64,000 bases of DNA from Paenibacillus terrigena DSM 21567 (GTDB lineage Bacteria > Bacillota > Bacilli > Paenibacillales > Paenibacillaceae), in assembly GCF_000374845.1 (NCBI RefSeq), contig NZ_KB895412.1, forward strand, positions 62,001 through 126,000. Reading direction: 5' to 3'. A program made the position numbers and the translations under genes. Shown piece after piece: positions 1 to 8,032 of this stretch; the stretch's first letter is position 1; each line of letters begins with the position of its first letter. Below the pieces are notes generated by a model. That model saw nothing but the letters and a program-made list of their open reading frames with translations. It was not told the DNA's origin and searched no databases.

Positions 1-123
1 TAATTTAATTGTTTTTCGAAAAGAAAAAGAGTATGTCGAGAAAAGATGCTTCTCACATAAAAGATAACCTGCTATCACGTGGAAACGTAGCAAGCGTTAA
101 AAGAGCGTGGGGTCACATAGAGT

Positions 124-289
124 ATGTCAGGCAAAGGAAACTGTTATGATAATGCCGTTATCGAAAGCTTCTTTGGTAATAATCACAGGCAGATTAAATC
201 AAAACTAAAGGGCATGAGCCCGGTACAGTACCGGACTCACGCCCTCAATGTCACCTAACAATATAGTGTCTAACTTTTTTGGGTCACTT
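124..289 (+). pseudogene. IS3-family transposase remnant with right-end inverted repeat
   Basis: A 44-codon reading frame (124-258) joins two hallmark pieces of an IS3/IS150-group OrfB transposase: the [18 protein letters not shown] motif of the DDE integrase core and the C-terminal [14 protein letters not shown] block. The stretch that normally separates them is missing, so an internal deletion has removed part of the catalytic domain. Just downstream, 265-289 (TGTCTAAC...GGGTCACTTCA) looks like the right terminal inverted repeat. No left end is visible in the window. This is a dead scar of an insertion sequence at the edge of the region. Confidence 0.8.
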
Positions 290-354
290 CATTTCAGAAG
301 TGGCTTTGTTTTATATGGAGATGTATATTTTGGCAAGTTTTTTGTCGTGGACCT

Positions 355-831
355 TTATTTTTTGACCACAGGCACCCAAAATTCACCGTAGAAAGTGCCG
401 TCGCCGTTATCTTTGCGATACGTCGCATTTGGACCGCCAATGTAAGCATAGTCGGTGATTTTGGCTAAGACTTCGCCAAAAGCACGGTAAGTCAGCTGAT
501 CAAACAAAGTTTCCTTGTCGCCATTTCCTGCGACCACGATATAATCGCTCTCCGGAAACTCGATGATTCGCGTTGCGTCAGCCACTGATTTTCCAGCTTC
601 TACAGCGAAATAATTCCACGGTTTGCCTTGATAAACCTCATTAACTGACCATTCGAGATCGTCCTTTGCGGCGTCTTTAAGCTTAGTGAACCGCCCGTCA
701 GCCTTGAGTTTGCCCCAAAACTCGGCTTTTTCCTTTTGCATAGCCGGCATGTCTTGAAAATTCGACTGGATTGAAAAACCATAAGCGGTCAATGTGAATG
801 ATTTTTTGTGTTCAAGCGTGTAATTTGTCAT
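355..831 (-). CDS. GyrI-like small-molecule-binding protein (copy 1)
   Basis: 158-residue protein resembling the stand-alone GyrI-like / integron-associated effector-binding fold (Cass2-type), which binds drug-like ligands in the cytoplasm. It consists of this domain alone, with no DNA-binding part. The start at 831 is chosen because AAAGGAG precedes it by a good distance; the frame is open further upstream, but that part overlaps the neighbouring gene. It lies 25 bp downstream of a paralogue of the same length and they are probably co-transcribed. Shared features are the N-terminal 'TAYG/TAFG' strand, a 'DYIVVAGNGD'-type strand and a C-terminal 'DGTFYGEFWVPV' block. The physiological ligand is unknown. 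The role, sequestration or co-sensing with the divergent WYL regulator, is inference. Confidence 0.8.
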   Translation of the reverse strand: MTNYTLEHKKSFTLTAYGFSIQSNFQDMPAMQKEKAEFWGKLKADGRFTKLKDAAKDDLEWSVNEVYQGKPWNYFAVEAGKSVADATRIIEFPESDYIVVAGNGDKETLFDQLTYRAFGEVLAKITDYAYIGGPNATYRKDNGDGTFYGEFWVPVVKK

Positions 832-856
832 GGGATTGCTCCTTTTATCTAAGAGA

Positions 857-1336
857 TTAGCGGTCAATTTTTTTTGCGCGAAGCCACATTTCGCCGTAGA
901 AGTCACCGTTTTCAGCTGATTTGACGAAAGTAGAGTTACCGGGCCCCACGTATTTGTAGTCCGTGATTTCTTGCAGTATGCTGCCGAAAACTTTGCCTGT
1001 GATTTCGTCAGCAAGGCGGTCTTGGTCCGTGCCTGTGCCAGACACGACGATGTAGTCTCCTGCGAGGAAATCGAGGACGACCGAGCCTTCCACGTCGAAT
1101 TCGCCCATCACGCCGAACCCGCGCCAAGCCTTACCGTCGAGGACGTAGTTGATTTGATATTCTTGCCCGTCAGCGAGCGCGAGGAGTTCGGCAAGCTTGC
1201 CGTTCTCGGTGATTTCAGCTTTTCTCGCTGCAGTTTTTGCTGCATTACCTGTCCAGTCGTTGTAGTCTTCAAGCGTAACACCGAAAGCCGTCATTTTGTA
1301 GTTTTCTGATACCGTTTGGATTGAGTAGTTAGACAT
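857..1336 (-). CDS. GyrI-like small-molecule-binding protein (copy 2)
   Basis: 159-residue single-domain GyrI-like effector-binding protein, clearly paralogous to the gene just downstream. Conserved blocks are 'MTAFGVTLEDY', 'AGDYIVVSGTGTD', 'ITDYKYVGPGNSTF' and 'NGDFYGEMWL'. GAGGAGAG sits just upstream of the ATG. It is the first gene of a two-gene minus-strand unit and diverges from a WYL-domain regulator whose start is 106 bp away. The shared intergenic region contains a perfect inverted repeat (1393-1409), so regulation by the divergent regulator is likely. The cognate ligand cannot be told from sequence. Confidence 0.82.
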   Translation of the reverse strand: MSNYSIQTVSENYKMTAFGVTLEDYNDWTGNAAKTAARKAEITENGKLAELLALADGQEYQINYVLDGKAWRGFGVMGEFDVEGSVVLDFLAGDYIVVSGTGTDQDRLADEITGKVFGSILQEITDYKYVGPGNSTFVKSAENGDFYGEMWLRAKKIDR

Positions 1337-1392
1337 ATAATTCTCTCCTCTGTGGGATTTATTTCTTACAAGACTGATTCTATTTCCTTAAT

Positions 1393-1409
1393 GTATCAAA
1401 AAATGATAC
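1393..1409. promoter_or_regulatory. Perfect inverted repeat, candidate operator
   Basis: GTATCA-AAAAA-TGATAC, 6-bp arms around a 5-bp A spacer, lies between the divergent GyrI-like pair and the WYL regulator. A dimeric HTH protein would fit it. A TATAAT box at 1431-1436 sits only seven bases before the ATG of the WYL gene, so that transcript may be nearly leaderless; no good ribosome binding site is visible there. Confidence 0.5.
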
Positions 1410-1442
1410 TTTTTATTTGTTACATTTTGATATAATAAAGTC

Positions 1443-2411
1443 ATGAAAAAAACAGAACGAGTGAACCTGATTATGCGCTACATCAATAACCGCGCGCATT
1501 TTACGATTGCCGAGATTCAACGGGAATTCAAGATTTCCCGCGCGACGGCGATCCGCGACATTAACGAGATTCAGGCGTTGGGTTTTCCGCTGACGACTGA
1601 GCTTGGGCGCGGCGGCGGCTATTATGTCCTGCAGAATCAGTATCTGCCCTCCGTCCGCTTCACGCCAGAAGAGCTGAAGGCGATTTTTATCAGCTTTATC
1701 GCCTCGAAAAATTCGCAGTTGCCTTATTTGCATAATCGCCGCTCAATCACTGAAAAACTCATCGGCATCGCGTCGCAATCCCAGCAAGACGAGTTGATTG
1801 AGCTGAATAACATCTTGCTTTTTGAAAATACGAACCCTGCCAATCCGAATCTATTGGAGCTTGATGATGCGGCGCCCGCGGAGCTGAACCAGTTGATTTC
1901 GCTTGCTGTGAGGGATAAGCACTTACGCTTGACGTATGAGATGAGTCCCGGCTGGCCACAGTTGATGGATGTTTTTTTGCTACATATTTTTAACTCGAAC
2001 GCGCAGTGGCTGGTCGAGGTGTACGATCTGGATACGGATGAGTTTCGTTATTTACCTGTTGATATGCTCCGTGATTCGGCAATTTCTGAGCGGGAGATGA
2101 AATGGTCCGAGCAAGAAATCCGTAGCAAAAAACGGAACCGTGCACGTGAGGCCAATCTTGTTGTGAAACTTGATGCGTCTGGGATTCAACGCTTTAAGCG
2201 TATGCACCCGCCCGGGATCATTTTGTCGCTTACCGGAATGTTTCAGTCGAGCGGGATTTTCAATGTTCAGCTAGATGTGATTGATGCTGAGGCGCTAGCG
2301 TACTATGCGGATTGGCTTTTGTTTTTGGGGAAAGGGGTCGAGTTTGAACGGATTCCCGAAGAGCTGCGCATCATTTTGGAGGAGCGTTTAGCCAATTTAA
2401 GATTTTCTTGA
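1443..2411 (+). CDS. YafY/WYL-family transcriptional regulator
   Basis: 322 residues with an N-terminal DeoR/HTH_11-type winged helix (about residues 5-60, including 'FKISRATAIRDINEIQALGFPL' followed by the wing 'GRGGGYYVL'). A central WYL-like ligand-sensing domain (about 150-235, core 'QWLVEVYDLDTDEFRYLPVDML') and a C-terminal WCX-type extension follow. WYL regulators respond to small ligands or nucleic acids in the cytoplasm. It diverges from the two GyrI-like genes, which are its obvious targets. The start lacks a clear Shine-Dalgarno sequence and lies seven bases after a good -10 box, suggesting leaderless or near-leaderless translation. The family call is firm; the targets are inference. 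Confidence 0.88.
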   Translation: MKKTERVNLIMRYINNRAHFTIAEIQREFKISRATAIRDINEIQALGFPLTTELGRGGGYYVLQNQYLPSVRFTPEELKAIFISFIASKNSQLPYLHNRRSITEKLIGIASQSQQDELIELNNILLFENTNPANPNLLELDDAAPAELNQLISLAVRDKHLRLTYEMSPGWPQLMDVFLLHIFNSNAQWLVEVYDLDTDEFRYLPVDMLRDSAISEREMKWSEQEIRSKKRNRAREANLVVKLDASGIQRFKRMHPPGIILSLTGMFQSSGIFNVQLDVIDAEALAYYADWLLFLGKGVEFERIPEELRIILEERLANLRFS

Positions 2412-2545
2412 GGTAGTTTTTCACTTCAGGAGCGTCTCATGCCGCTTCAGACAGCGCGGGGAGCCTTATCATGCGTAGCGGCATTGTTTAGGTGATAGTT
2501 CAACAAAGAAAGATCAAAGAAAGGGCCATCCCACAAAGGCTCACC
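2412..2545. other. Gene-free spacer with a long-loop inverted repeat
   Basis: No coding sequence is visible. ATGCCGCT near 2439 and AGCGGCAT near 2479 form an 8-bp inverted repeat with a loop of about 32 nt; it could end the WYL regulator transcript but lacks a T-run. Confidence 0.3.
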
Positions 2546-2548
2546 CGT

Positions 2549-2772
2549 CTGATGCTTCATATTTCCACACGTCCGGCTCGAATGTCACGTGATTGGACGG
2601 ATCCAACTCCACGTGGGTGCTTCCGCGATCGTCGGTCAGCACGAGCAAGCGCGAACCAATGATGGGGACGCGTTCGGCGCTGGTGCGCATGTGTGCTAAG
2701 ACGACACGTGTCCTGCCGTCGACGTTGTAGCTTACCTAGACCGTGAATATTGGGAGATTGAAGAGCCATACA
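2549..2772 (-). pseudogene. Truncated, mutated copy of the end of the GC-rich membrane-protein gene at 4805-5704
   Basis: This segment is nearly identical to 4809-5035, which encodes the C-terminal soluble part of the protein at 4805-5704. It corresponds to the last 70 or so codons only. A G-to-T change on the coding strand turns the GAG of 'FTVEVSY' into TAG, and the copy ends abruptly at 'gagccatac', where unrelated sequence begins. The intact gene and this fragment lie in the same orientation on either side of the ABC-F gene. Confidence 0.85.
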
Positions 2773-2887
2773 AATGGATTGAAGTTGGTTGTAAACAGTG
2801 TTACTCTTACAACGGTAAACTCAAACTCTATGCTCTACGATACTTTCAATAATAGTCACAAATCTAGTAATAAAGAAAGGTAATACC
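2773..2887 (+). promoter_or_regulatory. Leader region of the ABC-F gene with a small hairpin
   Basis: About 115 AT-rich bases separate the broken repeat copy from the ABC-F start. GTTGTAA (2788-2794) and TTACAAC (2807-2813) form a 7-bp stem with a 12-nt loop. ABC-F resistance genes are often controlled by attenuation in the leader, but I see neither a convincing leader peptide nor a terminator here. Confidence 0.25.
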
Positions 2888-4627
2888 ATGATAAAAGTTG
2901 AAAACTTATCCTTCTCATTTCCACAAAAAGAACTATATACAAACATTTCATTTACGTTAGAAGAGGCACAGCATTGCGCTTTTATAGGAACAAGTGGCAG
3001 TGGTAAAAGTACACTGATCGATATACTGATGGATCCAGAAAGATATTTGTTCGAGGGCAAGTTAGAGATAGATCCAACCTGCACAATTGGGTATGTAAGT
3101 CAGTTCTCCCAACTAGACAGAACGAAAGAAACAACCGTTTTTGAATATATTGGAGAAAAATTTATTAAAATACAAAATGAAATACAATCTCTTTGTACTG
3201 AAATGGAAACATCATCGGATATTGAGCCGTTACTCGAAAAGTACCAATTAGCTTTAGATGCGTTTGATGCAATCGGCGGCGATAATTTTGAAAGCAACAT
3301 TAATAAAAAACTAAATCTAGCAAACCTCATGAAGCTAAAAGATGTTAGGGTATCCGAACTGAGTGGTGGAGAATTCAAACTTATTCAAGTGATGAAGGAG
3401 ATGCTTAGTAGTCCCGACTTGATGGTTATGGATGAGCCCGATGTATTTTTAGATTTTGAAAACCTAAATGCGCTTAAAAATCTTATTAATTCTCACAAAG
3501 GCATACTGCTAGTTGTTACCCACAACCGATATCTATTGAATCATTGTTTCAACAAAATTATTCACCTTGAAAACATGGAGATCCAAGAGTTTGATGGGCG
3601 ATATATTGAGTATAATTTCTCATTACTTCAGACAAAAATTGAGTTGCAAGAAATCGCAGTCGCTGAACAAGAAGAAATTGAGAGATACGATAACATTATT
3701 GATAATCTAAGAGCTATCGCAACTATTAATTCAGAAGCATCTAGAGGGAGAGCGTTAAAAGCTAGAGTTAGATTTCAAGAGAGATTGGAAGCGCGTAGAA
3801 TTAAAGCGCCATTTGTTGATATTAAGCAACCGAATATTAGTTTTGATATTGATCATGAGATTGAAGACACCATTGTTATAAATGTCAGTAATTATAGTGT
3901 TGCCTTTGATGAGCTGCTTTTAGACAATGTTAGCTTTGAGATAAAATCTACGGATAAAGTAGCCATTATCGGTCCAAACGGTACCGGAAAAACGACTTTA
4001 CTCCGAGATATCTTTAACAATAATCAAGATTCCATTGAAATAAATGCGGATGCTAAAGTGACTTATCTATCTCAGCTTCAAGGCGAAGTGTTAAAGGATT
4101 CTAATACAATACTAGAAGAATTCATTGATGCTGGGTTTAGCACTTATGATGAGGTTAGATCGTATATATCTCACTATGGCTTTGAAGGAGAAATCGTTAA
4201 TCAGAAGATAGCATCTTTATCTGGTGGAGAAAAAAATATACTCCAATTGGCTAAAGTTTCTGCTAGTAAGGCAAACGTATTGCTTCTTGACGAACCTACA
4301 AGCCATTTAGACACCTATACGCAAATCGCGCTGGAAAAAGCCATTGAAGATTATAAAGGTGCGATTCTCATGATATCTCATGATTTCTATTCTGTTGTAA
4401 ATGGTATGGATTATGTATTAATTATTGAAGATAAGACGATTAGAAAAATGACTATGCGAAAATTTAAACAGATGATTTATGCTAGTCATTTTGATAAAGA
4501 CTATTTAGAAGCGGAACAAAACAAAAAAGCAGTTGAAATGAAAATAGAATTGGCTTTAAAAGATACTGATTTTGAACTTGCAAAAGTATTAGTTGATGAG
4601 CTAGAAGAGCTGATTAAGTTGCTTTAA
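2888..4627 (+). CDS. ABC-F family ATPase (ribosome protection type)
   Basis: 579-residue protein with two ABC ATPase domains and no membrane segments, the ABC-F layout. Domain 1 has Walker A GTSGSGKST (34-42), signature LSGGE (158-162) and Walker B 'LMVMDEPD'. The linker (about 240-320) is rich in charged residues and matches the P-site tRNA-interaction motif region. Domain 2 has Walker A GPNGTGKTT (about 362-370), signature LSGGE and 'VLLLDEPTSHLD'. A C-terminal charged extension follows. Members act at the ribosome and often give resistance to lincosamides, streptogramins, pleuromutilins or macrolides; which class applies here cannot be read from sequence. AAAGAAAGG precedes the ATG. Base composition is much more AT-rich than the flanking duplicated fragments, suggesting acquisition by transfer. 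Confidence 0.9.
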   Translation: MIKVENLSFSFPQKELYTNISFTLEEAQHCAFIGTSGSGKSTLIDILMDPERYLFEGKLEIDPTCTIGYVSQFSQLDRTKETTVFEYIGEKFIKIQNEIQSLCTEMETSSDIEPLLEKYQLALDAFDAIGGDNFESNINKKLNLANLMKLKDVRVSELSGGEFKLIQVMKEMLSSPDLMVMDEPDVFLDFENLNALKNLINSHKGILLVVTHNRYLLNHCFNKIIHLENMEIQEFDGRYIEYNFSLLQTKIELQEIAVAEQEEIERYDNIIDNLRAIATINSEASRGRALKARVRFQERLEARRIKAPFVDIKQPNISFDIDHEIEDTIVINVSNYSVAFDELLLDNVSFEIKSTDKVAIIGPNGTGKTTLLRDIFNNNQDSIEINADAKVTYLSQLQGEVLKDSNTILEEFIDAGFSTYDEVRSYISHYGFEGEIVNQKIASLSGGEKNILQLAKVSASKANVLLLDEPTSHLDTYTQIALEKAIEDYKGAILMISHDFYSVVNGMDYVLIIEDKTIRKMTMRKFKQMIYASHFDKDYLEAEQNKKAVEMKIELALKDTDFELAKVLVDELEELIKLL

Positions 4628-4670
4628 ATTACGACCCTCTGATTGAAATGAAGACCCCACAGGAATTAGA

Positions 4671-4703
4671 AGAGAAGGCACCCGATCGGGTGCCTTCTCT
4701 TTC
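4671..4703 (+). terminator. Intrinsic terminator of the ABC-F gene
   Basis: A perfect 30-bp palindrome (AGAGAAGGCACCCGA and its complement, 4671-4700) followed by TTTC, 43 bases after the ABC-F stop. Confidence 0.85.
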
Positions 4704-4711
4704 GCTCAATA

Positions 4712-4745
4712 GATGATTTGCTGATCCGTATCATAAATAGGGGTA
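4712..4745. repeat. Degenerate copy of the dispersed 55-bp palindromic-end element
   Basis: 'CTGATCCGTATCATAAATAGG' and the following 'GGTAAAG' align with the right half of the complete element at 12401-12455 (CTGAACCGTATCATAAGTAGG, then GCGAAA). The left half is not recognisable. Confidence 0.45.
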
Positions 4746-4804
4746 AAGCGGAGAATCAATATTAGTGGGGCGGGGTCCCGAGCGAAGTGGATAGGGCCGC
4801 AGGA

Positions 4805-5704
4805 TCAACCGTCTTGTGCTGCATATTTCCACACGTCCGGATCGAATGTCACGTTATTTGACGGATCCAACTCCACGTGGGTTCTTCCGCGATCGTCAGT
4901 CAGCACGAGCAAGCGCGAGCCGATAATGGGGACGCGCTCGGCGCTGGTGCGCATGTGCGCTAAGACGACACATGTCCTGCCGTCGACGTTGTAACTTACC
5001 TCGACCGTGAATATTGGGAGATTGAAGAGCCATACGTTAGTAAAGTTCACGGCGGTCAGCGTTCCGATGAATGACGATCCCTCCATGCGGAGGCGCTCGA
5101 TGTCCGCTTGACGCCGTCGGGCGTGGGCGACCGAGCCTGGTAGCCGCAGGAGCAAGATCGCGGTCCAGAGGGCACAGCCAGCTCCGACGACTGCGCCGAG
5201 CTCTGGCGGAATCGTTGGCGACGTTGCTATCGCTTCGAGGTTGAAGGGTCGCGATGGATCGCTTGTCAGCGTCCAGAGCAGGAGGATTGCTGCGACGACG
5301 ACGAGTCCTCCTGTGAAAGCTAGCCTCGCGAACAGGCCGCCGATCCTGGTCTGTCCGAACTGCTCGACCGCCCTGGAGTACACTCCGCTCGTCACACCGA
5401 TGGAGACGAAGAGCAGTACCACAGCGACGCTCACCGTGACCGGATGACCGAGGAATATGCTGATCGCCGGTGTCGGCGCTAGGCCGAGCAGGGCGCCGAA
5501 CGGCACGGAGCCTGTTAGTGCCCACGGTGCAGCGGATGCGAGCAACCACGGCAGCAGTGGAGCCACTCGTCCTATGCGATGTCCCGGCTGGAGCGCAGTC
5601 ATCCGTCCGTTCCTGTCCGTGGTGGAGAACAATGGTAGCGTCACGATGTGCTCTTGCTGCCCGTGCTTCTGTTGCCCCTCTTCTGCATCCCTCATCAACA
5701 ACAT
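4805..5704 (-). CDS. GC-rich membrane protein with a DUF3592-like soluble tail
   Basis: About 299 residues. Hydrophobic segments near 'APLLPWLLASAAPWALTG', 'VSVAVVLLFVSIGV', 'LVVVAAILLLWTL' and 'AGCALWTAILLL' suggest four membrane spans. A C-terminal beta-rich domain ('FTVEVSYNVDGRTCVVLAHM...GSRLLVLTDDRGRTHVELDP') follows, recalling DUF3592-type proteins of Actinobacteria. Several starts are possible. ATG at 5704 or 5695 lies just after GGGAGGG (5707-5713); the frame stays open to 5776. The coding sequence is far more GC-rich than any neighbour and uses G/C-ending codons, pointing to origin in a high-GC genome. A 70-codon duplicate of its 3' end lies at 2549-2772. Function unknown. Confidence 0.65.
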   Translation of the reverse strand: MLLMRDAEEGQQKHGQQEHIVTLPLFSTTDRNGRMTALQPGHRIGRVAPLLPWLLASAAPWALTGSVPFGALLGLAPTPAISIFLGHPVTVSVAVVLLFVSIGVTSGVYSRAVEQFGQTRIGGLFARLAFTGGLVVVAAILLLWTLTSDPSRPFNLEAIATSPTIPPELGAVVGAGCALWTAILLLRLPGSVAHARRRQADIERLRMEGSSFIGTLTAVNFTNVWLFNLPIFTVEVSYNVDGRTCVVLAHMRTSAERVPIIGSRLLVLTDDRGRTHVELDPSNNVTFDPDVWKYAAQDG

Positions 5705-5860
5705 AGCCCTCCCGAAGAATATTCTCGTAAAAATCATCTTCTCATTATCTTCATATATAGCGATACACACCTTCACGCCTGAAAAATTTTCTATATTTTA
5801 CCACAAGAATGTCGTCCACTGTAGATACTCTATGTAAAAATATTTCTTGACTAAATTGTA

Positions 5861-5903
5861 GTTATAGACAACGCGCAGAACCGTACTACAAGTAGCGGCA
5901 AAT
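5861..5903. repeat. Degenerate copy of the dispersed palindromic-end element
   Basis: 'GTTATAGACAACGCGCAGAACCGTACTACAAGTAG' (shown to 5895 in two pieces: GTTATAGACAACGCGCAG and AACCGTACTACAAGTAG) aligns with the TAGAC...GAACCGTA...AAGTAG core of the element at 12401-12455. Confidence 0.6.
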
Positions 5904-6082
5904 AAATGGGTTGTTTGCGAAGGGGGTTTTTGTGGATAGTGGAATAGAGTGTGTTTTAACCTCTTCGAACTTCTGGTTTAAGGGGTTTTGTTTTGAAAAG
6001 AGATGAATATTTCTCCATATAATTTCACCATGTGATATCATAAAAGTGATGAGAAATGGAAAAATCTGATCGACAGTGCGTT

Positions 6083-6112
6083 ACAGACGGTAGTGAAAAC
6101 CGTCTGTTTTTA
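6083..6112 (+). terminator. Orphan intrinsic terminator ahead of the hydrolase gene
   Basis: ACAGACGGT / ACCGTCTGT, 9-bp stem with 7-nt loop, followed by TTTTTATTT. There is no plus-strand gene upstream for several kilobases, so it is either an attenuator in the leader of the gene at 6160 or the end of a small transcript. Confidence 0.75.
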
Positions 6113-6159
6113 TTTGATTAACTTGTGGACTACTTTATTGTTGAAAGGACGGTCTTTGA

Positions 6160-7359
6160 GTGACAAAACACAAGAAAAAAATGAAAAGGATCAACAAGAT
6201 TCTCCTGACCGCGATAGGTGGCATTATACTTATCTTGGGTTCATTGGCGGGTTATATTTATTTCTTCATGCTTGAAAAGCCTGCTGAACCGGATAAATGG
6301 GCTGCTGCGGAGCGCTATGTCTGGAATAAGATCAAGTTTGACCAGGATGCACAAGTCATTTCTGCCGACGGTTCGGAATACTATTTACTTGCCAATAAGG
6401 GAGCAGCTGATGAAAATAAATTGATCATTTATTTTTCTGGGGGCGGTGTGGCCTGGGATGCGGTGACTGCCGCGCATCCGATCAGTCTGGGTAATGTAAT
6501 GATGAACGGTAAGATCAAATATTACTTTCCGAACATTCCATTCTTTAAGGTAAGTACGCTGGGTGGCCTGTTGAAAAATAATAACCCTGACAATCCGTTC
6601 AAGGGTTGGAATATTGTATATATCCCTTATTCTACTGGTGATCTGCATATCGGGAATGTATTCAAGGAATATACGGACGCCAAAGGCAAGCCGTTCACAA
6701 TGCGTTACAACGGTCAAGCCAATACGCGCGCAGCATTGGAATGGATTACAAGTTATTTCGCTGCGCCGGAGAAGATCCTTGTCGCTGGAGAAAGTGCCGG
6801 GGGATTCGGGGCTGCCTTTTGGGCGCCTGAGATTGCGAAACGCTACCCAGATGCCCGCATTTATCAATATTCAGACAGCTCTTACTTAAACACCGACCGC
6901 TGGCCAGATATTATTGATAACGAATGGAATGCCAACTTTGCAGCAACCTTTGGATATGAAGTCCACGGCGATTTGATCTCGTCCGTATTCACGGCGAACC
7001 GCAAGCTGCTCCCGAACAACGCGGTACTTTTGCAGTCCAATACACTTTATGATGAACTGCTGTTCGACTTTGAAAAGGATCTGAATGGTGACGTTTCGGA
7101 TGACGGCGAATATGTGCATCGCTGGTCGGCGCGTATGCTGGAATCTGCCCGAGAGCTAACTGAAGTATTGCCAGGCTACTATTATTACATCACGGATTAC
7201 GGTCTTAACGAGAAGACGGGCAGGACACCCCATACACTCTCCCCAGTAAATCATTTCTACAATGCCCAACAGGACGGGGTGAAGCTGATGAAGTGGCTGG
7301 ACGATGCCGTGAATAAGGATGAATATTACTCCGTGGGGCGGCATTTTGTAGCAAAATAA
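6160..7359 (+). CDS. Pectin-acetylesterase-family serine hydrolase, membrane-anchored or exported
   Basis: 399 residues. One N-terminal hydrophobic helix (about 12-36, 'ILLTAIGGIILILGSLAGYIYFF') after a lysine-rich start acts as signal anchor. The rest matches the pectinacetylesterase/Notum family: 'LIIYFSGGGVAWD' supplies the oxyanion region, 'VAGESAGGFGAA' (about 207-218) holds the nucleophile Ser, and a C-terminal 'HTLSPVNHF' provides the candidate His. The reaction would be ester hydrolysis outside the membrane; substrate unknown. The GTG at 6160 is preceded by GAAAGGA; ATG at 6181 is an alternative. A terminator-like hairpin lies 77-109 bp upstream and may attenuate the gene. It is monocistronic. 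Confidence 0.82.
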   Translation: MTKHKKKMKRINKILLTAIGGIILILGSLAGYIYFFMLEKPAEPDKWAAAERYVWNKIKFDQDAQVISADGSEYYLLANKGAADENKLIIYFSGGGVAWDAVTAAHPISLGNVMMNGKIKYYFPNIPFFKVSTLGGLLKNNNPDNPFKGWNIVYIPYSTGDLHIGNVFKEYTDAKGKPFTMRYNGQANTRAALEWITSYFAAPEKILVAGESAGGFGAAFWAPEIAKRYPDARIYQYSDSSYLNTDRWPDIIDNEWNANFAATFGYEVHGDLISSVFTANRKLLPNNAVLLQSNTLYDELLFDFEKDLNGDVSDDGEYVHRWSARMLESARELTEVLPGYYYYITDYGLNEKTGRTPHTLSPVNHFYNAQQDGVKLMKWLDDAVNKDEYYSVGRHFVAK

Positions 7360-7378
7360 CTGAATCATCGATAACTAG

Positions 7379-7404
7379 GCCGCCGTGTATTTCGACGGCC
7401 TTCG
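7379..7404 (+). terminator. Probable terminator of the hydrolase gene
   Basis: GGCCGCCG and CGACGGCC form an 8-bp stem with one mismatch around a 7-nt loop, 20 bases after the stop. The T-run is weak. Confidence 0.55.
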
Positions 7405-7478
7405 GTGTATGTGTATGAGGCTTGATTTAGCTATTAGATCGGGTATAAAGGGTTGGCGGTCATGCGCCGCGGTGGATT

Positions 7479-7532
7479 TTTCGCCGATAGACCCGTTAAG
7501 CTGTACCATATCACAAATAACGCATTTTTTTG
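7479..7532. repeat. Dispersed palindromic-end element, left half intact
   Basis: TTTCGCCGATAGACCCGTTA then AGCTGTACCATATCACAAATA aligns base for base over most of its length with 12404-12444. The right inverted end (GGCGAAATTT in the full copy) has decayed to CGCATTTTTT. Confidence 0.75.
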
Positions 7533-7640
7533 GTATAAAAGGGTGATAACCCTTCGGGAATAAGGTTTTTCTGGAGTTTCAGCAAAGTGCTAGTACTCTA
7601 CGTGAACAGCAATACCCTTCTCCACAAGGCAGACAAGTCA

Positions 7641-8030
7641 TTAAATTTCTTTTATACCTCTTTGCTCAAATACATTCATTACTTGTACCATAGCGCTGCA
7701 TGCTTTTGGAAAACCAACATAAGCGGCACAATGAATAACAAGTTCAACGATTTCTTTTGGACTCATCCCCACATTGAGCGCTGCATTAAGATGAAAACCC
7801 ATTTGCTCAAAAGCACCCTGCGAAATTAATGCTGTCAGCGTAATTGTTTCTCTTTGCTTATAATCCAATGTTTCTCTGGAGTAGATTTCTCCAAAACCAA
7901 ACGAAACTAGAAAATCTGCAAAATCGGGATAGAATTTTTCGAACAATTCTATCGCTTTCAAGCCTGGTGCTCCAACCATCTCATTCAGAACTTCAATTCC
8001 CTTGTTATAGTGATCTGAATCTCTACTCAT
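7641..8030 (-). CDS. Carboxymuconolactone decarboxylase / AhpD-like family protein
   Basis: 129-residue all-helical protein of the CMD family (core 'TLTALISQGAFEQMGFHLNAALNVGMSPKEIVELVIHCAAYVGFPKA'). The AhpD CxxC pair is absent: the conserved positions carry Ala/Gln and a single Cys ('IHCAAYVGFPKAC'), so peroxidase activity is not expected and a decarboxylase or lactone-type role is more likely. The ATG lies 2 bases downstream of the stop of a TPP-dependent enzyme, with GGGGAT in front, so the two are translationally linked. It is the last gene of a three-gene minus-strand operon. The substrate is presumably tied to the TPP enzyme product; this is inference. Confidence 0.85.
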   Translation of the reverse strand: MSRDSDHYNKGIEVLNEMVGAPGLKAIELFEKFYPDFADFLVSFGFGEIYSRETLDYKQRETITLTALISQGAFEQMGFHLNAALNVGMSPKEIVELVIHCAAYVGFPKACSAMVQVMNVFEQRGIKEI

Positions 8031-8032
8031 AT

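Larger units (their letters stand above)
5705..6159. other. Intergenic region with repeat element and orphan terminator
   Basis: No coding sequence is supported. It holds the promoter side of the GC-rich gene, a degenerate repeat element (5861-5903), a plus-strand hairpin terminator (6083-6112) with no gene upstream of it, and the ribosome binding site of the following hydrolase. Confidence 0.5.

Noticed and set aside
2710-2852. Plus-strand frame ending in KLKLYALRYFQ before the ABC-F gene, as a leader peptide
   Set aside because: It has no start codon or ribosome binding site, and its first half is the reverse strand of the duplicated gene end, so it is a chance frame.
5037-5549. Long alternative frame within the GC-rich gene
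   Set aside because: High GC content creates long open shadow frames; the chosen frame has coherent membrane helices and matches the duplicated fragment.
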